Positions 1 to 6,782 of a DNA stretch of 10,330 bases are shown in pieces. A program made the position numbers and the translations under genes. The DNA is from Gemmatimonadales bacterium (lineage in GTDB: Bacteria > Gemmatimonadota > Gemmatimonadetes > Gemmatimonadales > GWC2-71-9). Each line of letters starts with the position of its first letter. Position 1 is the first letter of the stretch. The stretch lies in NCBI GenBank assembly GCA_013812695.1, contig JACCSZ010000200.1, positions 1 to 10,330 of the forward strand, written 5' to 3'. The notes under the pieces are model-generated. The model ran no database searches. It worked only from the letters and a program-made list of their open reading frames with translations, and was not told where the DNA came from.

Positions 1-182
1 CCGATAGGCGGCGCCGCCCGCGCCGGCGCGGGGGCGCGTGGGGGCGCGGCGGTCGAGTCCTGCGCGGACAGGGTGTTCGTCAGCACGAGGAGCAGCAGCA
101 GACCCGGGAGCAGCGCGGCCCGGATGCGCGGGAAGGAAAGGTGGCGGGAGCGTGTGAGGATCGAACTCACCGGAGCCGCCAT
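1..182 (-). CDS. Secreted or envelope protein of unknown function, N-terminal part only
   Basis: Only the first 60 codons are in the window; the frame is still open at the left edge. The product begins MAAPVSSILTRSRHLS and has a textbook Sec signal peptide. The n-region is basic (R11, R13, R19, R21). The hydrophobic core spans about residues 22-38 and contains five leucines in a row. A likely signal peptidase I site follows Ala40 (LSA before QD). Residues 43-59 form an Ala/Pro/Arg-rich stretch typical of a flexible linker after export. I chose the ATG at 182-180 because a GGAGG lies 5 bases upstream of it. The frame is also open back to the ridA stop, so an earlier GTG at 266 is formally possible but would bury the signal peptide. 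It lies 84 bases downstream of ridA and may be the last gene of the run or the first of another unit. Too little is visible to name a family. That it is a secreted coding region is likely; its function is unknown. Confidence 0.72.
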   Translation of the reverse strand, partial: MAAPVSSILTRSRHLSFPRIRAALLPGLLLLLVLTNTLSAQDSTAAPPRAPAPARAAPPI

Positions 183-187
183 AGGCA

Positions 188-192
188 CCTCC
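188..192 (-). promoter_or_regulatory. Strong Shine-Dalgarno site of the secreted-protein gene
   Basis: On the minus strand GGAGG is followed by TGCCT and then ATG, a 5-base spacing. It is the best ribosome binding site in the window and decides the start of the left-edge gene. The rest of the 84-base gap (183-266) shows only 4-base potential stems, no T-tract terminator, and no promoter I can defend. Confidence 0.75.
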
Positions 193-266
193 GTCGCGGT
201 TTTGAAGACCGGCCAGGCCACCAGGCCCGATCCGCCCCCGTCAGAAGTTGTAGTCAGCGCGCGCAC

Positions 267-647
267 TCAGGGCGAGGCAATCGCCTCGATCTCGACGCGC
301 GCGCCGCGCGGCAGCGCGGCGACCGCGACCGTGGACCGGGCCGGACGGTGCTCGCCGAAGGCGCGAGCGTACACGGTGTTCATGGCCGCGAAATCGGCCA
401 TGTCGACGAGGAAAACCGTCGTCTTGACCACGTTGCCGAGGTCGAGGCCCCCGGCCCGCAGGATGGCCTGGAGGTTCTGCAGCACCCGTTCGGTCTGTTC
501 GCCGATGCCTCCGTCTACCAGCTCGCCCGTGGCGGGGTCGAAGCCGACCTGCCCGGCCGTGAAGAGCAGGCTGCCGACACGCGCCGCCTGGCTGTACGGA
601 CCGATCGCGCGGGGCGCATCGGGCGTCGACACGAACTCGATCGGCAT
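267..647 (-). CDS. ridA: RidA family enamine/imine deaminase
   Basis: The product is 126 residues, the usual size for RidA (YjgF/YER057c/UK114), a cytosolic trimer. The family hydrolyses reactive enamines and imines such as 2-aminoacrylate, released by PLP-dependent dehydratases, to 2-keto acids and ammonia. Visible signatures are GPYSQA (residues 16-21), an AGQVGFDPATGEL segment (31-43), Arg104 in RPARSTV and Glu121 in VEIEAIA. The last two match the conserved substrate-binding Arg and catalytic-pocket Glu of the family (R105 and E120 in E. coli). The ATG at 647-645 shares one base with the fhs stop (TGATG), so translation is probably coupled to fhs. The frame stays open upstream into fhs, but homology begins at this ATG (MPIEFVST). 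Family membership is firm. The physiological substrate is inferred from archetypal RidA, supported by the conserved Arg. Confidence 0.96.
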   Translation of the reverse strand: MPIEFVSTPDAPRAIGPYSQAARVGSLLFTAGQVGFDPATGELVDGGIGEQTERVLQNLQAILRAGGLDLGNVVKTTVFLVDMADFAAMNTVYARAFGEHRPARSTVAVAALPRGARVEIEAIASP

Positions 648-2320
648 CAGAACAGCCCTTCGATTGTGCCGTCGGGGTGGACCCGGATCGCCTCGGCGGA
701 CGGCGTCTTGCTGAGGCCGGGCATGGTCATGATCTCGCCCGCGAGCGCCACGACGAACCCGGCGCCGGCCGAGGGATAGGCATCCCGGATCGTCAGCCGG
801 AATCCGGTGGGACGTCCCAGCTTGGTGGCGTCGTCGCTGAAGCTGTACTGGGTCTTGGCCATGCAGACCGGGGTTTCGCCCAACCCCATGGCCTCGCACT
901 GCGCGATGTTCTTCTCGGCGGCGGCGCTGTAGTCCACGCCGGCCGCGCCATAGATCTCGCGGGCGATGATCTCGATCTTGGCCTTGATCGGCTGCTTGAC
1001 GTCGTACAGGGGCTTGAAATCGGCCGTGCCGGCGTCGAGCATCGCGAGCACCTCCTTGGCCACCGCCTCGCCCCCTTCGCCGCCCTTGGCCCACACGTCG
1101 CTGAGCGCGGCGCGGGCACCCCAGCCGGCCGCCGCCCCGAGCACGGCCTCGATTTCCTCCTGGGTGTCCGAGGTGAACCGGTTGAGCGCGACCACGACGG
1201 GCACGCCGAACTTCTGCACGTTCCGCACGTGCGCTTCGAGATTGACCATGCCTCGCCCGAGGGCGGCCAGATCGGGCTTGCCGAGCGCATCCTTCTTCAC
1301 ACCGCCGTGCATCTTGAGCGCGCGCACGGTGGCGACGATCACGGCCGCGCCCGGCTTGAGCCCGCCGAACCGGCACTTGATGTCGAAGAATTTCTCGGCA
1401 CCCAGGTCGGCGCCGAACCCGGCCTCGGTGAGCACGATCTCACCGAGCGAGAGCGCGAGGCGGGTGGCGACGAGCGAGTTACAGCCGTGGGCGATGTTGC
1501 CGAACGGCCCGGCATGCACGAGCGCGGGGCCGCCCTCGAGCGTCTGGACCAGGTTAGGCAGCATCGCGTCCTTGAGGAGCAGCGTCATGGCGCCCGCGGC
1601 CTTGAGCTCGCCCGCGGTGACGGGCTTCCGGTCCCGCGTGAGCCCGACGATGATGCGCTTGATGCGGGCCTCGAGATCCGCCAGGTCGCTCGCCAGGGCG
1701 AGGATGGCCATGATCTCGCTCCCGGGCACGATGACGAAGCGATCCTCCCGGACCGGACCGGCGTTGATGCCGCCCATACTGATCACGATCGAGCGCAGGG
1801 CGCGGTCGTTCATGTCGATCGTGCGCGGCCAGGTGATGCGGCGGGGATCGAGGTTGAGCGCGTTGCCCTGGTGCAGATGATTGTCGAGCATCGCCGACAG
1901 CAGGTTGTGCGCGGAGGTGATGGCGTGAAAATCCCCGGTGAAGTGCAAGTTGATCTCGTCCATCGGCACCACCTGCGCGTAGCCGCCGCCGGCGGCGCCG
2001 CCCTTGACGCCGAACACCGGGCCGAGCGACGGCTCGCGGATGGCTACGACCACCTGCTTGCCCAGGCGTCGGAGCGCCTGGCTGACACCGACCGTAACCG
2101 TGCTCTTCCCCTCGCCGGCAGGCGTCGGATTGATCCCGGTCACCAGCACCAGCCGGCCCGTCGGCTTGGCGCGCGCGACGACCTCCGCGGCGATCTTGGC
2201 CTTGTACCGGCCGTACGGCAGGATGTCGTCGGGGCCCAGACCGAGCTCCGCCGCGACCTCCTGGATGGGGCGCAGCTTGGCGGCCTGGGCGATCGCGATG
2301 TCGGACGGAACGGTCGTCAC
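647..2320 (-). CDS. fhs: Formate-tetrahydrofolate ligase (10-formyl-THF synthetase)
   Basis: This cytosolic enzyme joins formate to tetrahydrofolate with ATP, giving 10-formyl-THF for purines, initiator-tRNA formylation and serine/glycine interconversion. The product has 557 residues, the full length of bacterial Fhs. The ATP-binding loop PTPAGEGKST is at residues 65-74. Other family blocks are REPSLGPVFGVKGGAAGGGY, a DEINLHFTGD-type block, DMNDRALR, HAGPFGNIAHG, and a GFGADLGAEKFFDIKCR block. The C-terminal part has MTMPGLSKTPSA before the end. The start is GTG at 2320-2318, supported by GGAG 8 bases upstream (2329-2332); it gives the N-terminus (M)TTVPSD expected of the family. It lies 17 bases after tatD, and its stop overlaps the ridA start. 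No folD or other folate gene is in the window, so the formate source cannot be judged. No truncation or missing motif is seen. Confidence 0.98.
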   Translation of the reverse strand: MTTVPSDIAIAQAAKLRPIQEVAAELGLGPDDILPYGRYKAKIAAEVVARAKPTGRLVLVTGINPTPAGEGKSTVTVGVSQALRRLGKQVVVAIREPSLGPVFGVKGGAAGGGYAQVVPMDEINLHFTGDFHAITSAHNLLSAMLDNHLHQGNALNLDPRRITWPRTIDMNDRALRSIVISMGGINAGPVREDRFVIVPGSEIMAILALASDLADLEARIKRIIVGLTRDRKPVTAGELKAAGAMTLLLKDAMLPNLVQTLEGGPALVHAGPFGNIAHGCNSLVATRLALSLGEIVLTEAGFGADLGAEKFFDIKCRFGGLKPGAAVIVATVRALKMHGGVKKDALGKPDLAALGRGMVNLEAHVRNVQKFGVPVVVALNRFTSDTQEEIEAVLGAAAGWGARAALSDVWAKGGEGGEAVAKEVLAMLDAGTADFKPLYDVKQPIKAKIEIIAREIYGAAGVDYSAAAEKNIAQCEAMGLGETPVCMAKTQYSFSDDATKLGRPTGFRLTIRDAYPSAGAGFVVALAGEIMTMPGLSKTPSAEAIRVHPDGTIEGLF

Positions 2321-2328
2321 CTGAATTG

Positions 2329-2332
2329 CTCC
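2329..2332 (-). promoter_or_regulatory. Shine-Dalgarno site that fixes the GTG start of fhs
   Basis: GGAG sits 8 bases before the GTG at 2320 in the short gap after the tatD stop. No ATG lies in frame nearby, so this site is the main support for a GTG start. Confidence 0.65.
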
Positions 2333-2337
2333 AGCAG

Positions 2338-3102
2338 CTAGAGAGATGGAAAACCAAACACGCGCGCCGCGTTGGCGGCGGTCGCGGCCATCAGTTCGCC
2401 CACCGGCAGGCCGCGCACCGCGGCGATGCGCTCGGCCACCCGGACGACGAATGCCGGCTCGTTCCGCCTGCCACGATGCGGCACGGGGGCGAGGTACGGG
2501 CCGTCAGTCTCTACCAGGATGCGGTCGAGCGGCGTGTCCAGGATGGCCTGGTCCAGGTGCCAGTTCTTGAAGGTCACCATCCCACTGAACGACACATAGT
2601 GGCGGAGGTCCAGCCCCGCCCGCAAGAGGCGGGGGCCGCTGCTGAAGGAGTGCAGTACGGCCGGGACGTCGGGATGGGATCGAAGGATGGCCGCGACATC
2701 GTCGTCGGCTTCGCGCGCGTGGATCACGGCGGCCTTGCCGGCGGTGCGGGCCAGCGCGAGCTGCGCCTCGAAGGCCGAGCGCTGAGTGTCGCGCGGGGCG
2801 TGGTCGTAGTGGTAGTCGAGGCCCATCTCGCCGGCGGCCACGACCTCGGGGCGCCGAAGCGTGGCCTCGAGCCAGCGGCGGACGTCGTCAGACCACTCGC
2901 CGGCGTGGTGGGGGTGCACGCCGGCCGCCACCGAGATTCGCGGCTCGGCGGTGGCGAGGACCAGCGCTCGCTCGGCCGTGGCAGGGGACTCGCCGATCGC
3001 GACGATCCGCACGAGCCCTGCGGCCCAAGCGCGGGACAGCACCTCGGGCCGGTCGGGGTCGTACGCCTCGTCGGCGAGATGGCAGTGGGTGTCGATGACC
3101 AT
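2338..3102 (-). CDS. tatD: TatD family metal-dependent hydrolase/DNase
   Basis: The product is a 254-residue TIM-barrel metallohydrolase of the TatD/YcfH family, cytosolic and of usual length. Family members act as Mg-dependent 3'-5' exonucleases on DNA or RNA and in some cases as D-aminoacyl or quality-control hydrolases. The metal ligands are all visible: His6 and His8 in DTHCHL, Glu92 in GEMGLDY, His128 in VIHAREA, His151 in HSFSSG, and Asp200 in VETDGPYLAP. The last motif has Gly where many relatives have Ser (TDSPYLAP). The ATG at 3102 places DTHCHL at residues 4-9 as expected, but no good ribosome binding site precedes it; a GC-rich hairpin lies just upstream instead. secF ends 34 bases upstream and fhs starts 17 bases downstream. 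Which subfamily (TatD or YcfH-like) and which substrate cannot be settled from sequence alone. The symbol follows the family name. Confidence 0.94.
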   Translation of the reverse strand: MVIDTHCHLADEAYDPDRPEVLSRAWAAGLVRIVAIGESPATAERALVLATAEPRISVAAGVHPHHAGEWSDDVRRWLEATLRRPEVVAAGEMGLDYHYDHAPRDTQRSAFEAQLALARTAGKAAVIHAREADDDVAAILRSHPDVPAVLHSFSSGPRLLRAGLDLRHYVSFSGMVTFKNWHLDQAILDTPLDRILVETDGPYLAPVPHRGRRNEPAFVVRVAERIAAVRGLPVGELMAATAANAARVFGFPSL

Positions 3103-3108
3103 GGGGTG

Positions 3109-3127
3109 GCGGGGCGACGGGCCCCGC
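3109..3127 (-). repeat. GC-rich hairpin between secF and tatD
   Basis: A perfect 7-base inverted repeat (GCGGGGC and GCCCCGC) encloses a 5-base loop (CCGTC on the minus strand) in the 34-base gap. The stem ends 6 bases before the tatD ATG. No run of T follows, so it is not a classical intrinsic terminator. It could hinder tatD initiation or act as an RNA-processing or stability element, or be a by-product of high GC. Confidence 0.4.
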
Positions 3128-3136
3128 GCCCGGCTG

Positions 3137-4126
3137 CTACCCGACCGGCGCGGTCTTCCGGCTGCCGGCCGCCAGGGGCGCCGGCGCCGGGGAGGGCGTC
3201 AGGTGGCCCTTGGCGAGCTGGCCGGGCCAGCGCTTCTCGATCGCCATCAGCACCGGGGCGGCGATATAGATGGACGAGAACGTGCCGGTGAACACGCCGA
3301 AGAACATGACCAGCGCGAACGGCCGGATCACTTCGCCGCCGAAGATCGTGAGCGCCAGCAGCGACGACAGCGTCGTCCCGTGCGTCAGCACGCTCCGCGG
3401 CAGCGTCTCGTTGATCGAGCGGTTGAGGATCTGCTCGAAGCTGTCGCGCTTGTGCTTCTTGAGGTTCTCGCGAACGCGGTCGAAGATGATGATGGTGTCG
3501 TTGAGGGAGTAGCCCACCATCGAGAGCACCGCGGCTACCACGGTCAGGCTCACCTCGAGCCGCAGCATCCCGACGAAGGCGATGGTGGCCAGGATGTCGT
3601 GCGCCGTCGCGATGACGGCCGCCAGCCCGAACCGCCACTCGAAGCGGTACGCGAGGTAGGCGAGCACCGCGAAGAAGGACAGGAAAATAGCCAGGAAGGC
3701 CTGCTGCCGAAGCTCGCCGCCGACCTTGGGGCCGACCGCCTCGGTCCGCACGATGCTGAAGTTGCCGGTGCCGAGCACGCCGCTCAACGCCTGGCGGACG
3801 GCGTCGGCCGTGGCCTGGGTGTCGTTTGCGTCGGTGCCCGGCTTGGCCACCCGCGCCCGCACCACGAACTCGTTCGGCGCACCGAAGTTCTGGATCTCGG
3901 CGCCGTGAATCCCCTGCCGGTCGAGCCCGGTCCGGAGCGCGCCCACATCGACCGGTGCCTTGCTCTCGACCTGGATCAGGGTCCCGCCGGTGAACTCGAT
4001 GCTGTAGTTCAGCCCCCGGATGACCAGAATCAGAAGGCCAGGGATGAGAAACAGCGCCGTGAGGATGTAGGCATACCGCCGGGCGCCGATGAAGTCGTAG
4101 TGGGCGTTGGCAAACAGTCGCAGCAT
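3137..4126 (-). CDS. secF: Protein translocase subunit SecF
   Basis: SecF pairs with SecD in the inner membrane and uses the proton gradient to help pull exported proteins off SecYEG. The product has 329 residues. Visible parts in order: the DFIGARR motif (11-17); first membrane helix (about 18-36); IEFTGGT (43-49); an extracytoplasmic domain to about 135; then five hydrophobic segments from about residue 140 to 295. The diagnostic SMVGYSLNDTIIIFDRVREN is at 202-221 and holds the Asp residues typical of the RND-type helix. The C-terminal tail (about 309-329) is rich in Pro, Ala and Lys and probably cytosolic. ATG at 4126 lies 2 bases after the secD stop with only a weak ribosome binding site, so expression is probably coupled to secD. 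The stop is TAG. Separate rather than fused SecD and SecF is the common bacterial arrangement. Confidence 0.97.
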   Translation of the reverse strand: MLRLFANAHYDFIGARRYAYILTALFLIPGLLILVIRGLNYSIEFTGGTLIQVESKAPVDVGALRTGLDRQGIHGAEIQNFGAPNEFVVRARVAKPGTDANDTQATADAVRQALSGVLGTGNFSIVRTEAVGPKVGGELRQQAFLAIFLSFFAVLAYLAYRFEWRFGLAAVIATAHDILATIAFVGMLRLEVSLTVVAAVLSMVGYSLNDTIIIFDRVRENLKKHKRDSFEQILNRSINETLPRSVLTHGTTLSSLLALTIFGGEVIRPFALVMFFGVFTGTFSSIYIAAPVLMAIEKRWPGQLAKGHLTPSPAPAPLAAGSRKTAPVG

Positions 4127-4128
4127 GG

Positions 4129-5820
4129 TCAGATGCTCAGGGTAGACATGGTCGGGCGGCGGCTCAGCCAGATCATGAAGAAGGTCCGGGTCACGAACAC
4201 GGCGGTGATCATCGAGGCGATGATGCCCATGATCAGGGTCACCGCGAAGCCCTTCACCGGCCCGGTGCCGAACTGGAACAGGAACAGCGCCGTCAACACG
4301 GTGCAGACGTTCGAGTCGATGATCGCGTTCATGGCGTGCTTAAAGCCTTCATCCACGGCCAGCCGCACGGTCTTGCCATGCAGCAGCTCCTCGCGGATGC
4401 GCTCGAAGATCAACACGTTGGCGTCCACGGCGATGCCGACCGAGAGGACGATGCCCGCGAGCCCCGGTAACGTCAATGTGGCCTCGATCATCGAGAGGCC
4501 GCCCAGGGTGAACAGGAAGTACAGCACGAGCGCCGCCACCGCGAGCACGCCGCTCAGGCGATAGAATACGAGCATGATCACGATGACCAGCACGGTGCCC
4601 ACGAGGCCGGCCGTAATCCCCTGCCGGATGGAGTCGCTGCCCAGGCTCGCGCCGATCTGCCGCTCTTCGACGATCTTGAGCGGGATGGGCAGCGCGCCGG
4701 CCTTGAGGGTGAGCGCCATGTCCTGCGCCTCCTGCAGGCTCCGGTTGCCGAGCGTGATCTGACCGTTCCGGCCGATCCGGCTCTGGATCACCGGCGGGCG
4801 CCCCTGCACCCGGCCGTCGAGCAGGATCGCCATGAAATCCCCGACGTGCCGGCCGGTCTCGTCGCCGAACTTGCGGCCGCCGGCGCGATCGAGCTGGAAG
4901 GTGACGATCGGCCCGTTGGTGAGTGGGTCGAGCTGCGCCTGTGCGTCCTCCAGATTGCTGCCGGTGACGATGGGCCGGTCGTCCAGCGCATACAGGAAAC
5001 GGTACGACTCGACCCCGACGCTGATTGGCGAGGAGGACCAGCGCAGCACGACGTTGCGCGGGAGCTGCCGGGCCACGGCCGGAATGTTGATGAGGCTGTC
5101 CGCCCGGGGAAACGCCGTCTCGGGCACGACGTACTCGCCGGGGGTGGTGCTGCCGGCAACGGCGCCGGCCGGCTGAATGAGCCCCGCCAGGATTCCGGCC
5201 CCGCCCGCCGGCGCCGAGTCGGCCGCGGCGCTGTCGGCGGCCGCGCTGTCGCCCCGGGCGCCGGCGGCCCGGGTGGCCGGCCTGGCAGAGTCGCCGCCGA
5301 GGAGCTGCTCGACCGCGGAGGGCTTACCGGTCGCCGGATCGCCCTTGATGCCGAGTCCGCGGAGCGTGCGATCCATGGCGGGCAGCGCCTTGTCGAGGGC
5401 GTCGGTCTTGTCGGTGATCCGAAACTCGAGAAAGGCGCTCCGCTGCACGATCGCCTTGGCGCGTCCGGGCTCGGTGATGCCGGCGAGCTCGACGACGATG
5501 CGATCATCCCCGGCTTTCTGCACCAGCGGCTCGACCACGCCGAACTCGTCGATGCGCTTCCGGAGCACGGTGAGGGCCAGGTCGAGGTCCCGCTTGGGAT
5601 CGGCCGAGACCTGCTTGGACTGGTCCAGCTCGAGCGCCAGATGCATGCCGCCCTGCAGGTCGAGGCCGCGCTTGAGCGGCACCCGCGTGACCGTGTCGTC
5701 GCGCATGATCCCGTCGGCCCCGCGCGTGCGGAGCGTGGCGGTCCGGGGAAAGAGGAAGTAGACCGAGCCGAGGATCAGCAGCACGATCACGATCACGCGG
5801 GATCGAATGGAGGCAAACAT
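4129..5820 (-). CDS. secD: Protein translocase subunit SecD
   Basis: SecD is the larger partner of SecF and carries the big extracytoplasmic domain that captures emerging substrates. The product has 563 residues. The N-terminal membrane helix is at about 8-24. The family signature RGLDLQGGMHLALE is at 51-64. The periplasmic P1 region runs to about 395. Five hydrophobic segments follow between about 400 and 552. The conserved helix GIAVDANVLIFERIREE (462-478) contains the functional Asp, and DSNVCTVLTALFLFQFGTG (502-520) precedes GFAVTL. Residues 176-225 form an Ala/Asp/Ser/Gly-rich segment with a DSAAA repeat that I do not recognise as a standard SecD block; it is probably an exposed linker. 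The ATG at 5820 is 2 bases after the ribF stop, with no good ribosome binding site of its own. yajC, often next to secD, is not here. Function is firm; the role of the insert is unknown. Confidence 0.97.
   Translation of the reverse strand: MFASIRSRVIVIVLLILGSVYFLFPRTATLRTRGADGIMRDDTVTRVPLKRGLDLQGGMHLALELDQSKQVSADPKRDLDLALTVLRKRIDEFGVVEPLVQKAGDDRIVVELAGITEPGRAKAIVQRSAFLEFRITDKTDALDKALPAMDRTLRGLGIKGDPATGKPSAVEQLLGGDSARPATRAAGARGDSAAADSAAADSAPAGGAGILAGLIQPAGAVAGSTTPGEYVVPETAFPRADSLINIPAVARQLPRNVVLRWSSSPISVGVESYRFLYALDDRPIVTGSNLEDAQAQLDPLTNGPIVTFQLDRAGGRKFGDETGRHVGDFMAILLDGRVQGRPPVIQSRIGRNGQITLGNRSLQEAQDMALTLKAGALPIPLKIVEERQIGASLGSDSIRQGITAGLVGTVLVIVIMLVFYRLSGVLAVAALVLYFLFTLGGLSMIEATLTLPGLAGIVLSVGIAVDANVLIFERIREELLHGKTVRLAVDEGFKHAMNAIIDSNVCTVLTALFLFQFGTGPVKGFAVTLIMGIIASMITAVFVTRTFFMIWLSRRPTMSTLSI
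5206..5250 (-). repeat. Three-unit 15-base tandem repeat inside secD (DSAAA/DSAPA)
   Basis: Residues 191-205 of SecD read DSAAADSAAADSAPA. The first two 15-base units differ at two third-codon positions (GACAGCGCGGCCGCC and GACAGCGCCGCGGCC). The third uses TCG rather than AGC for Ser and CCG for the fourth codon. The pattern suggests past slippage or duplication in a linker, with drift since. Confidence 0.75.
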
Positions 5821-5822
5821 CG

Positions 5823-6782
5823 TCAGGTCGCGGTCTCAGGCTTGAGGGTTCCGGCCAGAGCCGGTCGGGCCGCGGCGAGTGCTTCGCGGGCCCGGATACG
5901 ATCGCGTTCCACCTGCTCCTGCAGCGCTGCTACCGAAGCGAAGCGCTTCACGTCGCGCAGGCGTTCCACCCACTCGATGCGGACCCACTCGTCGTACAGG
6001 TCGCCGTCGAAGTCGAACAGGTGCGCCTCGAGCGTCCGCCGTCCATCGTCGAAGGTCGGTTTGGAGCCCTGGTTCATCATGCCCTCCGCCGACCCATGGC
6101 GCCACTCGACCCGGACGGCGTAGACGCCATCGGGCGGGAGCAGCTTCTGCCGGGGGACGTCGGCCAGGTTGATCGTCGGCACTCCCAGGAGCCGGCCCCG
6201 ACGCTCCCCCCGCCCGACCTGGCCGCTCACCTGGTACGGGCGTCCGAGCATCCGGGACGCGCCGGCCAGGTCGCCGCCGGCAACCGCGCGGCGGATCCGC
6301 GAGCTCGACACGTGCTGGTCACCGACGCCGACCGGGTCGACCACGTCGACGTCGAAGCCGCGCTCCACCGCCAGGCGCCGCAGCGTGTCGACGTCGCCGC
6401 TCCGCGCCCGGCCGAACCCGTGATCGTGCCCGATGACCAGCTCGCGCATCTGGCACCGTTCGATCAGCACCCGATCGACGTACTCCTCGGGCGAGAGCGC
6501 GGCCAGGCGCCGGTCGAACCGGAGGAACAGCACGTAGTCGATCGGCAGCTGCGCCAGAATTTCGCGCCGTTCGACGTCGGTCGTGAGCAGCGGCGGCGCC
6601 GCCTGCGGGTTCACGATCTCGAGCGGGTGGGGCTCGAACGTCACCAGCACGCTGGACCGTCCGGCCGCGGCCGCGCGCCGCGCGATCTCGCGCAGGACCG
6701 CCTGGTGCCCCAGGTGCACGCCGTCGAACGAGCCGACCGTCACCGTGCTCCCGCGCGGCAGCGGCGGCAACAGCCCGGTCAC
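5823..6782 (-). CDS. ribF: Bifunctional riboflavin kinase / FAD synthetase
   Basis: RibF phosphorylates riboflavin to FMN and adenylates FMN to FAD. The product has 319 residues, the normal two-domain length. The N-terminal adenylyltransferase domain (about 1-185) shows VGSFDGVHLGHQ (16-27), the nucleotidyltransferase HxGH-type site, then TFEPHP (48-53) and SSSRIR (159-164). The riboflavin kinase domain (about 185-300) shows GVPTINL (200-206), with the Thr and Asn that bind Mg-ATP, PDGVYAV (217-223), and EAHLFDFDGDLY (252-263) with its conserved Glu. The start is GTG at 6782, overlapping the truB stop as GTGA. The frame is open far upstream through truB, but homology begins around residue 10, so longer starts are rejected. 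The last residues (about 300-319) are an Ala-rich tail. The gene occupies the usual place after truB. Confidence 0.97.
   Translation of the reverse strand: MTGLLPPLPRGSTVTVGSFDGVHLGHQAVLREIARRAAAAGRSSVLVTFEPHPLEIVNPQAAPPLLTTDVERREILAQLPIDYVLFLRFDRRLAALSPEEYVDRVLIERCQMRELVIGHDHGFGRARSGDVDTLRRLAVERGFDVDVVDPVGVGDQHVSSSRIRRAVAGGDLAGASRMLGRPYQVSGQVGRGERRGRLLGVPTINLADVPRQKLLPPDGVYAVRVEWRHGSAEGMMNQGSKPTFDDGRRTLEAHLFDFDGDLYDEWVRIEWVERLRDVKRFASVAALQEQVERDRIRAREALAAARPALAGTLKPETAT

Noticed and set aside
241..266. A short reading ending ADYNF before a TGA, resembling the last residues of an outer-membrane barrel
   Set aside because: On the same strand this frame overlaps the ridA end out of frame and has no upstream barrel sequence. 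The resemblance covers only a few residues.
180..269. RidA stop followed in the same frame by 28 codons and then the secreted gene, suggesting stop read-through
   Set aside because: Sharing a frame has a one in three chance, the downstream gene has its own strong ribosome binding site, and a signal peptide would not work inside a RidA fusion.
267..1376. A longer minus-strand frame that would fuse a 243-residue N-terminal extension to RidA
   Set aside because: The extension is an out-of-frame reading of fhs, very rich in Arg and Gly. RidA similarity begins at the ATG at 647.
677..2341. A 554-codon plus-strand open frame opposite fhs
   Set aside because: It lies in exact codon register with fhs. 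In that register antisense stops require TTA, CTA or TCA in the sense gene, which are rare codons here, so long open frames arise automatically. It shows no recognisable domain, and fhs is fully conserved.
2614..2634. A perfect 7-base inverted repeat (CCCCGCC and GGCGGGG, 7-base loop)
   Set aside because: It lies inside the tatD coding region, has no T-tract, and such GC stems are expected by chance at this base composition.
2861..4564. A 567-codon plus-strand open frame opposite tatD, secF and part of secD
   Set aside because: It is in register with secF codons, has the His/Arg/Gly/Asp-rich composition of antisense GC-rich translation, and crosses several real genes.
4846..6123. A 425-codon plus-strand open frame opposite secD and ribF
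   Set aside because: It is in register with secD, lacks domain signatures, and the sense genes are complete.
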